Virus record (IMG/VR): IMGVR_UViG_3300046751_000325
Span: 1-28,006 of that record
DNA length: 28,006 nt
DNA from: a virus
Reading direction: 5' to 3' (one strand)
Shown here piece by piece: positions 23,321 through 28,006 of the stretch. The notes under the pieces are model-generated. The model had not been told where the DNA came from, did not search any database, and was given only the letters and a program-made list of their open reading frames with translations. Made by a program: the position numbers and the translations under genes. How positions within the stretch are numbered: position 1 is the first letter of the stretch; each line of letters starts with the position of its first letter.

Positions 23321-23423
23321 ATTTGGACAGGTTCCTCTGGGGGCGCGCCAAGAGGGGTGAGTGTGTGCAGCAGCAAGCTGCATGCAGTCGCCAGCAAAAT
23401 CAAACTTAAAAAAGGAAAACCAA
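23321..23423 (+). other. Gap after the terminator with small GC-rich palindromes
   Basis: This stretch holds CCTCT/AGAGG (23334-23338 and 23351-23355) around the palindrome GGCGCGCC, and the palindrome CTGCATGCAG (23378-23387). I see no convincing promoter. It separates two transcription units. Confidence 0.4.
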
Positions 23424-23582
23424 ATGTTAAAAACTGTATGGATTGCATTCGTTGCATTCTCTACGCCAGAAGACTGTGATCATTTCTTAGAAACCAATCC
23501 TTCACTTGCTCACGGCGAAATACAATGCGTCATTCACAAGCACGAAGTGCCAGCAATAAAACCAAAACGAAAACCAAAGTGA
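23424..23582 (+). CDS. 52-residue protein, unknown function
   Basis: The ATG at 23424 with AAGGA upstream is chosen; the frame is open to 23361, but that part has no ribosome site. The product begins MLKTVWIAFVAFSTPEDCDH, which might be a weak membrane segment or simply a first beta strand, has two Cys and three His, and ends in a basic tail (KPKRKPK). The stop is embedded in the 17-mer repeat GTGACGTAAGGTAACTA. No family is recognised. Confidence 0.62.
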   Translation: MLKTVWIAFVAFSTPEDCDHFLETNPSLAHGEIQCVIHKHEVPAIKPKRKPK

Positions 23583-23595
23583 CGTAAGGTAACTA
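23579..23595 (+). repeat. Second copy of the 17-mer GTGACGTAA-S-GTAACTA
   Basis: It matches 21822-21838 at 16 of 17 positions. It overlaps the stop of the 52-residue gene and precedes the next promoter-like site, so it is a likely binding site for one regulator shared by two rightward units. Confidence 0.5.
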
Positions 23596-23608
23596 ATGAC
23601 TTTAACTA

Positions 23609-23636
23609 TTGTCACTGCAATAATGCAGGGCATAAC
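23609..23636 (+). promoter_or_regulatory. Putative promoter with palindrome CTGCA-ATAA-TGCAG in its spacer
   Basis: TTGTCA (23609-23614) and CATAAC (23631-23636) with a 16-bp spacer form a moderate promoter. The spacer contains the 14-bp palindrome at 23615-23628, one of three CTGCA-N4-TGCAG sites before rightward genes. A repressor bound there would block RNA polymerase. Confidence 0.38.
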
Positions 23637-23651
23637 CAACGGAGAACTAAT

Positions 23652-23843
23652 ATGAAACTTAATTACATTGACACAGATGAGACGCCGGTCTCAATCACCT
23701 TCGTTGCTGATGAGATCAAAGTAATCAGCAACTTTCTTGAACTGCATAAAGCTCAAGTCGAAAGCTTTAATCGTAGTGCATTAATGGAAGACATGGCTAA
23801 TAAATTTGCAGAGATAACTGCAAGATTGATTATGGAGAAATAG
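23652..23843 (+). CDS. 63-residue protein, unknown function
   Basis: The product begins MKLNYIDTDETPVSITFVAD and ends in a helix (NKFAEITARLIMEK). GGAG precedes the ATG. It lies directly before the DUF932 gene, one base away, so the two are co-transcribed and probably translationally linked. It is acidic with a beta-then-alpha pattern. I do not recognise a family. Confidence 0.72.
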   Translation: MKLNYIDTDETPVSITFVADEIKVISNFLELHKAQVESFNRSALMEDMANKFAEITARLIMEK

Positions 23844-23844
23844 C

Positions 23845-24678
23845 ATGAAACATTTCTCAATGAACGACTTCAACTTTCCAGTTGAGCAACAACCAATCCA
23901 CGATCAGCTTGGCAATATCATTGCTGGTCATCAAGCTGTTGTGCGTACCGACACCGATCAGGTGTTGGGCGTACACGGATCACGTTACAAAATCGTATCG
24001 CACGATGATGTAGTCAACTCAGTTCTCGACGGAATCAAGACAGCAGATCTATCAGACGATTATGAAGTAAGCGTCGATGTACTTGAAGACGGTCGCAAGC
24101 TAAGAGGTGAGATACTATTTAATAATCTTACTGTTGAACCAGCAGTCGGTGACTACGTTAAGTTTAGAGTCAGCTTCTTCAATAGCTACGATGCATCTTG
24201 GTCCTTCTCTCAGCAAGCCAATGGCTTACGGCTATGGTGCCTCAATGGTTGCACTACACCCGACACAGTGGCGCGCAGTAGATACAAGCACACTGCATCG
24301 ATCAACGTCGAAGGTGCAGCAGCTAAGGTAATCAATGGCCTTGAGCACTTTCAGTCTCGCAAAGATGTTTGGCAAAGCTGGATGCACACCAAGCTAGAGC
24401 AACCACAGATCGAAAACTTCTTTAAGAAGACTGTCTGCAAAGCATTCACACGTCAGCAGTCAGTCACCAAGACCAACGAAAAGCAACTAGAAAATTTGCT
24501 AAGCATCTGGAACAACGAGCGCAGCAGCCTCGGCTCTAATAAGTGGGCACTGTACAACTGCCTTACTTACTGGGCTACACACACACAGGATCTGCGTAAG
24601 CCAGAGATTGCTAAGTACAATCGTGAACTACAGATTGCCAGCGCAATGAAATCAAAACAATGGATGGAGATGAGCTAA
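23845..24678 (+). CDS. DUF932-type phage/plasmid protein
   Basis: This 277-residue protein matches the DUF932 family (phage/plasmid-like proteins) from memory: an N-terminal segment with VLGVHGSRYKIVSHDDVVN, a middle holding RVSFFNSYDASWSFS and LWCLNGCTT, a region with the usual RSRYKHTAS, and the C-terminal SNKWALYNCLTYWATH. Members are common in early regions of phages and on plasmids; their biochemical role is not established, although some links to DNA metabolism and defence evasion have been suggested. The start follows GGAG. The stop overlaps the next ATG (TAATG). Confidence 0.87.
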   Translation: MKHFSMNDFNFPVEQQPIHDQLGNIIAGHQAVVRTDTDQVLGVHGSRYKIVSHDDVVNSVLDGIKTADLSDDYEVSVDVLEDGRKLRGEILFNNLTVEPAVGDYVKFRVSFFNSYDASWSFSQQANGLRLWCLNGCTTPDTVARSRYKHTASINVEGAAAKVINGLEHFQSRKDVWQSWMHTKLEQPQIENFFKKTVCKAFTRQQSVTKTNEKQLENLLSIWNNERSSLGSNKWALYNCLTYWATHTQDLRKPEIAKYNRELQIASAMKSKQWMEMS

Positions 24679-24911
24679 TGACTTTTGGAAAAGTGCATAA
24701 GAAAAAAAGCACTTGGTGGTATAGCAAGCAATCAGATAATAGCGATTTGATTTTATCAACCAAGCACAGAACGCAAGGAGATGCTTGGAAAGCTGCTTCT
24801 GTAGATTTGAAAGAAGGTCGAATCAATAAGCTTTATGTTTATCACGGAACTGGTTCGCTTAAAGAAATAATGTCGTATGACTTAAGCTACTCATGGGAGA
24901 CAGTAAAATGA
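24678..24911 (+). CDS. 77-residue basic protein, unknown function
   Basis: The ATG at 24678 overlaps the DUF932 stop and has GGAG eight bases upstream; it is preferred to the in-frame ATG at 24660, which lies inside DUF932 coding sequence. The product starts MTFGKVHKKKSTWWYSKQSD. Alternating hydrophobic residues suggest a small beta-rich fold (LILSTKH, INKLYVYHGTGSLKEIMSY). The stop overlaps the next ATG (ATGA). Confidence 0.68.
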   Translation: MTFGKVHKKKSTWWYSKQSDNSDLILSTKHRTQGDAWKAASVDLKEGRINKLYVYHGTGSLKEIMSYDLSYSWETVK

Positions 24912-25111
24912 GAATGAGTAAACAACACTATGAATTTATTGCAGATACGATTGGGCCAATGGTAGGTTGGCCCTCTCACCTACATTCAATAGCTGATGAG
25001 CTAGAGAAAACTAATCCACGCTTTAATCGTGAGAAGTTTTTGCAACGCGCAACCAAAGCTTGGGAGGATAACCATGACATACCAGATGTTGATGACCACA
25101 TCCCATATTGA
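24908..25111 (+). CDS. 67-residue conserved-looking small protein
   Basis: The ATG at 24908 has GGGAG upstream and overlaps the preceding stop; an ATG at 24893 is less well placed. The product is MRMSKQHYEFIADTIGPMVG, a helix (LHSIADELEKTNPRFNREKF), then an acidic end (DVDDHIPY). Short phage proteins with HY-x-x-IA at the start and NPRF-x-R-x-x-F near the end are familiar to me as unnamed families. Its last 38 bp overlap the next gene. Confidence 0.68.
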   Translation: MRMSKQHYEFIADTIGPMVGWPSHLHSIADELEKTNPRFNREKFLQRATKAWEDNHDIPDVDDHIPY

Positions 25112-25277
25112 ATGCCCAGAGTGCTACGGTCATGGCACTCTGACTTACACTAGGTTTATTAGGCAGGGTTTCGATGTCGATGTAGGCTACGAAGAAGAGT
25201 ACAAAGACACTTGTTTTAATTGCAACGGTGACTGTGAAATTGAAATAGAACCAGAGGATCTTGACAACGACGAGTGA
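25074..25277 (+). CDS. 67-residue zinc-finger protein, DnaJ-type cysteine motifs
   Basis: The ATG at 25074 follows an excellent ribosome site (GGGAGG, 25062-25067). Two cysteine pairs are seen: CPECYGHG at residues 14-21, which is the CxxCxGxG pattern of DnaJ zinc modules, and CFNCNGDC at residues 47-54. Together they would bind one zinc ion. The C-terminus is strongly acidic (EIEPEDLDNDE). Small proteins of this sort are frequent in phage early regions and may bind nucleic acid or protein partners. No J domain is present, so it is not a chaperone partner. Confidence 0.72.
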   Translation: MTYQMLMTTSHIECPECYGHGTLTYTRFIRQGFDVDVGYEEEYKDTCFNCNGDCEIEIEPEDLDNDE

Positions 25278-25281
25278 CTTG

Positions 25282-25295
25282 CTGCATTAGTGCAG
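25282..25295 (+). promoter_or_regulatory. Palindrome CTGCA-TTAG-TGCAG one base before an ATG
   Basis: This perfect 5-bp inverted repeat ends one base before the start codon at 25297. A consensus TTGACA lies at 25261-25266; with an 18-bp spacer a weak -10 (CATTAG, 25285-25290) would fall inside the palindrome and place the transcript start at the ATG. There is no ribosome site. Confidence 0.42.
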
Positions 25296-25296
25296 T

Positions 25297-25581
25297 ATGA
25301 AGTCGTATCTAAAACACCTACAGGATAGAGCAGAGGAAACAGACATCTCTCTGCTCACCTCTTTCAAACGAGCAAGCGTTCCAACGTCTACTTATTATAG
25401 ATCAATAAACGGAGACACAGAACTGAGATACGATACCGCAGTGAAAGTAATCAATGCTATCGAAGAACTTCACTCGATACAACAAGCCCGTGAGCATACC
25501 GAAAGACTACGATCTTCTGGTAAAGATATTAACCGACGCTCGGTACGAGCTAAGTTTAAGCCAAGAAGCATTAGCTCATAA
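25297..25581 (+). CDS. 94-residue putative helix-turn-helix protein
   Basis: Residues 15-60 fit a Cro/XRE-like DNA-binding fold (DISLLTSFKRASVPTSTYYR followed by LRYDTAVKVINAIEEL). The C-terminus, from about residue 65, is basic and overlaps the next gene in another frame. There is no ribosome site: a palindrome ends one base before the ATG, so the message may be leaderless, as for the lambda repressor gene from its maintenance promoter. That is inference. The protein could bind the CTGCA-N4-TGCAG sites, including the one at its own start. Confidence 0.68.
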   Translation: MKSYLKHLQDRAEETDISLLTSFKRASVPTSTYYRSINGDTELRYDTAVKVINAIEELHSIQQAREHTERLRSSGKDINRRSVRAKFKPRSISS

Positions 25582-25711
25582 AATCGGATGCACTGTATCA
25601 CTGATCCACAAGTGGGAAGCACAGAAGCGTATCCCATCTGGGTTTATGCTGATGTGTTGGCTGGATGCTTTAGGTTATGACATCGAAGTCAAAAAAAGGC
25701 AGCGCGATTGA
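25454..25711 (+). CDS. XRE-family helix-turn-helix regulator
   Basis: The core LSLSQEALAHKIGCTVSLIH followed by KWEAQKRIPS is a textbook Cro/CI-type helix-turn-helix, with the recognition helix around TVSLIHKWE. Family proteins repress or activate promoters as dimers at short palindromes. The ATG at 25454 gives 85 residues. A GTG at 25490 gives 73 residues and keeps only the part that looks like protein of this family (MSIPKDYDLLVKILTDARYE onward). Neither start has a clear ribosome site. The overlap with the previous gene is 128 or 92 bp, which is unusual. It ends inside the next gene. Confidence 0.8.
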   Translation: MLSKNFTRYNKPVSIPKDYDLLVKILTDARYELSLSQEALAHKIGCTVSLIHKWEAQKRIPSGFMLMCWLDALGYDIEVKKRQRD

Positions 25712-25997
25712 TTGCATTGCGTGTCAAACTACTACCACTTGGTTCGTTGCAATACTTAAAAACAATGGCGCAGCTACTTACGAGAAGCATTGGTATGTCT
25801 GCCTTCATTGCTATGAGGAGGACAAATGGCAAACCGTAACAAAAACAAAGGAACTTACCACGAGAAGTGGTTCGTCGACTGGCTTACGAAAGCGAAGATC
25901 AAAGCGAAAAGGCAACCCCTCTCAGGCAGCTTGGGAGGAGAGTATAGCGGCGACATCAAGCTTGAACTCTTCGGACAAGAATTGGTGGGAGAAGTAA
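25677..25997 (+). CDS. Zinc-ribbon-like protein overlapping the nuclease gene
   Basis: Residues 13-45 hold two CxxC pairs (CIAC at 13-16, CLHC at 42-45), separated by a strand-like segment, so a small zinc ribbon is likely. The last 55 residues lie in a 172-bp overlap with the nuclease gene in another frame; they are Arg/Lys/Ser-rich, as out-of-frame sequence often is. Either the protein has a long basic tail that happens to be overprinted, or the two genes were once separate and the stop was lost. The ATG lies inside the end of the XRE gene. Confidence 0.58.
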   Translation: MTSKSKKGSAIDCIACQTTTTWFVAILKNNGAATYEKHWYVCLHCYEEDKWQTVTKTKELTTRSGSSTGLRKRRSKRKGNPSQAAWEESIAATSSLNSSDKNWWEK

Positions 25998-26179
25998 AGT
26001 ATAGGGATAAGTCCAACTTCCCTAGCCCATTCACAGTATTAGATAGGCGAGACATTGCCTTCTATAAAAGACGGACAGGAAGTCCGCAAACTCTGGTCAT
26101 CATGAGCGGTGATCAATTCCTTAAACTTATGGAGAACGCAAATGGAGAATCAAAACAAAATGATAAAAGCTCACCTTGA
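25826..26179 (+). CDS. PD-(D/E)XK nuclease resembling Holliday-junction resolvases
   Basis: This 117-residue protein has the motifs of the archaeal-type resolvase/endonuclease fold: Glu13 in GTYHEKWFVDWL, Asp43 in GEYSGDI, and Glu56/Lys58 in VGEVKYR. Such enzymes cut branched DNA during recombination and before packaging. Some phage relatives are simple structure-specific nucleases. Length fits a minimal single domain. GAGGAG six bases before the ATG is a strong ribosome site. Its 5' half overlaps the zinc-ribbon gene and its 3' end overlaps the next small gene. The genes for YqaJ-type exonuclease and annealing protein lie about 600 bp and 1.4 kb downstream. Confidence 0.8.
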   Translation: MANRNKNKGTYHEKWFVDWLTKAKIKAKRQPLSGSLGGEYSGDIKLELFGQELVGEVKYRDKSNFPSPFTVLDRRDIAFYKRRTGSPQTLVIMSGDQFLKLMENANGESKQNDKSSP

Positions 26180-26339
26180 AAAAGGTAAGCGATTAACTTC
26201 ACTAGAAGCATTAGATTTATTCGGCTGCTTTAGATTGTCAGCTAGAATATCTGAACTCAAAACTTCTGGCTATCATATAGAAAAAATTATGATTGAACTT
26301 CCGAGCGGTAAAAAAGTAGCGGAGTATTATAAGCCATGA
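26142..26339 (+). CDS. 65-residue winged-helix-like protein (HTH_39 type)
   Basis: The ATG at 26142, with GGAG eight bases upstream, is preferred over 26109. The core GKRLTSLEALDLFGCFRLSA followed by RISELKTSGYHIEK is the signature I know from the phage helix-turn-helix family called HTH_39, in which T-x-x-EAL-x-x-FG, R-x-x-x-RI-x-x-L and GY are conserved. A short beta tail (VAEYYKP) completes a small winged helix. It is likely a DNA-binding protein, with an unknown target. It is coupled to the next gene by ATGA. Confidence 0.78.
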   Translation: MENQNKMIKAHLEKGKRLTSLEALDLFGCFRLSARISELKTSGYHIEKIMIELPSGKKVAEYYKP

Positions 26340-26593
26340 AAAAACCTAAATCATTAGGCAATGCAGTAGCTAGTAGTGTGTGGGATGCACACATCAACAA
26401 AGCCACAAGCTCACCGCATTATGCCAAAGAATACAAGAAGTATTCTTATGTACTAGATGAGTATGAAATTATAGCCAAGCGTATCAAGAACGGTGAACCT
26501 GTTGGTGAACCATACTTCAAAGGCGAGCAACGAAAAAAACTGCTTGAACTCACTGACATTACTGAAGCTGACCTCAAAAAATATCTTGAGTAA
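26336..26593 (+). CDS. 85-residue basic helical protein, unknown function
   Basis: The product starts MKKPKSLGNAVASSVWDAHI, has a Lys/Tyr-rich middle (YAKEYKKYSYVLDEYEIIAK) and ends LTDITEADLKKYLE. The ATG overlaps the preceding stop. No motif is recognised. A palindrome follows its stop by one base. Confidence 0.72.
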   Translation: MKKPKSLGNAVASSVWDAHINKATSSPHYAKEYKKYSYVLDEYEIIAKRIKNGEPVGEPYFKGEQRKKLLELTDITEADLKKYLE

Positions 26594-26594
26594 G

Positions 26595-26608
26595 CTGCAA
26601 GTATGCAG
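26595..26608 (+). promoter_or_regulatory. Palindrome CTGCA-AGTA-TGCAG in the gap before the 51-residue gene
   Basis: This is the third copy of the CTGCA-N4-TGCAG palindrome, in the 49-bp gap between two rightward genes. TTGAGT (26586-26591) precedes it, and an AT-rich stretch with TATAAT (26621-26626) follows. The spacing does not form a standard promoter. Confidence 0.42.
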
Positions 26609-26642
26609 TAGTCTAACCTATATAATAATAAGGAGAACTGAT

Positions 26643-26798
26643 ATGGATGATCGCATCTGTATGTATTATGTATTGTCTCGACTAGATGATATAATCAAAG
26701 CTGAAAGCATAGAGCTAAGCTATGAAATGGTAAGCTCACTTAAAGATGAGCTAATTTATAATCTAGGTGTTAATGCAAGGTTACGTCATGGAGCGTAA
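26643..26798 (+). CDS. 51-residue mini-protein
   Basis: The ATG at 26643 follows AAGGAG, a good ribosome site, and is preferred to the longer frame that begins inside the previous gene. The product begins MDDRICMYYVLSRLDDIIKA and is a mostly helical acidic protein ending ARLRHGA. It overlaps the exonuclease start by 11 bp. Confidence 0.66.
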   Translation: MDDRICMYYVLSRLDDIIKAESIELSYEMVSSLKDELIYNLGVNARLRHGA

Positions 26799-27564
26799 AG
26801 GTTTCATAGGCGGCAGCGACTGCGTAAAAATTATGAATGGTGACTGGCTTGAGCTATGGCAGATCAAAACTGGTCGCGTAGAGCCAGAGGATTTGTTTCG
26901 CAATATTGCAGTACAACTCGGCAGCTGGACTGAAGACTTCAATCTTGAATGGTTTGAGCATGAGCATGATTGTGTTCTGTCTAATCAGCAGCATGAATAT
27001 AAACAAGAGATTGGCATTGTACCAGCTAAAGGTACAATTGATGCTAAGTGGGGAAGCTTCATAGTCGAGGCCAAGCACACCAATCCATACAAATCTATGG
27101 ATGATGTCATTGAATACTACATGCCACAAATACAACTGTACTGTTATCTTGCCAAAGCAGACGGTGCTTATTTCTCAGTAATTTTTGGCAACAATAAATG
27201 GGAGTCAGCGCATGTCTCGTTCGACCTACGCTATTTCAATTCTATGTGGGCGGTGGTGTCAGACTTCTGGGGTTACGTTGTACGCGACGAAGAACCGATT
27301 GGTGTTCAAACGCCAGACATCTCCATTGACAAGATTGAGGTGGACAACATGGTCAAGCGAGATGCCAGCACAGACAACCAGTTCATCGACGCAGCAGTTA
27401 CCTACATCAACGGATACGAACACAACCGCGTGTTCGAGAACGCAAAGAAAGATCTCAAGAACATGGTCGGTAGTAACGAGCGAGAAGTTTACTGCGACCA
27501 CCTTACAATCAAACGAGACAAGCGGGGATCACTCCGCATAACAAGGAGAACCAACAATGACTAA
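26788..27564 (+). CDS. YqaJ-type recombination exonuclease
   Basis: This 258-residue protein carries the YqaJ/lambda exonuclease motifs: IGGSD at residues 7-11, GSWTE with Glu49, the core IDAK with Asp85 followed by VEAK with Glu94 and Lys96, and YMPQIQLYCYL with Gln114. It would resect double-stranded DNA 5' to 3', giving single-stranded tails for the annealing protein encoded next to it. The ATG at 26788 with AAGG seven bases upstream is chosen over a GTG at 26767 and an ATG at 26773. The overlap with the annealing-protein gene (8 bp) points to coordinated production. Confidence 0.88.
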   Translation: MERKGFIGGSDCVKIMNGDWLELWQIKTGRVEPEDLFRNIAVQLGSWTEDFNLEWFEHEHDCVLSNQQHEYKQEIGIVPAKGTIDAKWGSFIVEAKHTNPYKSMDDVIEYYMPQIQLYCYLAKADGAYFSVIFGNNKWESAHVSFDLRYFNSMWAVVSDFWGYVVRDEEPIGVQTPDISIDKIEVDNMVKRDASTDNQFIDAAVTYINGYEHNRVFENAKKDLKNMVGSNEREVYCDHLTIKRDKRGSLRITRRTNND

Positions 27565-28006
27565 TAACCTCGACATCTGGGACAAGCTGGCCTCTTCAGA
27601 CCCCAAATATCTGAAGAAGGTCAGCTTCGGCAGCCGATCATTCACCGCCATTGATCCACAATACCAAGTTAAGAAGATGACTGAGCAGTTCGGATCAGTC
27701 GGTGAGGGCTGGGGTTGGCACAACACAACAGAGATTGTGCCTGTAAGCAACGGAGACAGCGCTGTACTAGCGCATGTTACTGTTTGGCATACATCGCCAG
27801 CAAATTCATTTGGCCCCTTCACAGGGTGCCGTAAGTTCTTTGATGCAGCTAAAGGTCGTATGGCTGAAGATGCACCGAAGATGGCTATCACTGATGGCCT
27901 AACCAAAGCACTGTCGCACATTGGCTGTGATGCTGACATCTTCTTAGGTAAGATGGATGGCAACAAGTACGATCAAGACAGTGGTAACAAGAGCAGTGGC
28001 TGGTAG
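27557..28006 (+). CDS. Single-strand annealing protein, Rad52/ERF-like
   Basis: This complete 149-residue protein ends at a TAG that is also the last codon of the window. The segments EQFGSVGEGWGW and EDAPKMAITDGLTKALSHIG followed by CDADIFLG match short phage annealing proteins of the Rad52/ERF group, where the last part is the most conserved. The family pairs complementary single strands in recombination. AAGGAG precedes the ATG. Its placement directly after the YqaJ exonuclease strongly supports the role, as in lambda Red pairs. Which annealing family it belongs to is uncertain (Rad52-, ERF- or Sak3-like). The C-terminal tail is very short. Confidence 0.78.
   Translation: MTNNLDIWDKLASSDPKYLKKVSFGSRSFTAIDPQYQVKKMTEQFGSVGEGWGWHNTTEIVPVSNGDSAVLAHVTVWHTSPANSFGPFTGCRKFFDAAKGRMAEDAPKMAITDGLTKALSHIGCDADIFLGKMDGNKYDQDSGNKSSGW

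Noticed and set aside
22928-23383. 151-codon minus-strand frame opposite the 205-residue gene
   Set aside because: It is antisense to a gene with a good ribosome site and terminator; its Ser/Cys/Ala-rich product is typical of shadow frames.
27529-27966. 145-codon minus-strand frame opposite the annealing-protein gene
   Set aside because: It is a shadow of the real gene, which has conserved motifs and a ribosome site.

Overview
The window is a large part of a tailed-phage genome, not a chromosome. Coding is dense, genes overlap by 1-11 bp, and the left three quarters carry a complete T7-like podovirus morphogenesis set in one direction: small and large terminase, portal, scaffold, a short major capsid protein, two tail-tube proteins, three internal (ejection) proteins and a tail fibre. 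The host cannot be read from the sequence. The tail-fibre repeats and the many tiny basic proteins remind me of marine podoviruses, so a marine proteobacterial host is a reasonable guess only. No RNA polymerase, DNA polymerase, lysis, integrase, tRNA or CRISPR feature is visible; the genome continues beyond both ends, and the tail fibre is cut by base 1.

Layout. From about 21.64 kb everything is read leftward (minus strand): terS; a 2.3-kb cassette of twelve overlapping mini-genes; terL; a small Gly-rich protein; portal; a small protein; scaffold; a T7 gp13/GNAT-like protein; capsid; gp11-, gp12-, gp14-, gp15- and gp16-like proteins; tail fibre. Several mini-genes are under 60 codons. From 22.41 kb everything is read rightward (plus strand): small unknown proteins, a DUF932 protein, zinc-finger and helix-turn-helix proteins, a PD-(D/E)XK resolvase-like nuclease, a YqaJ-type exonuclease and a Rad52/ERF-like annealing protein. 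The last three form a recombination module.

Regulation. An 11-bp motif, TTTGTGCATTG, sits 34-49 bp before three leftward genes (at 21189-21199, 17340-17350 and 2750-2760) and probably marks phage late promoters. A GNRA-capped hairpin follows the capsid gene, where T7 has its main terminator. A strong intrinsic terminator ends the first rightward unit at 23298-23320. Three palindromes CTGCA-N4-TGCAG precede rightward genes and look like operators.

The most unusual part is the 770-bp gene-free divergence region, 21642-22411. It holds a symmetric nested hairpin that would mask the terS ribosome-binding site, a likely early promoter, and about 540 bp packed with long, well-formed hairpins. I read these 540 bp as a candidate large structured non-coding RNA. 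A replication origin or packaging region is the main alternative.
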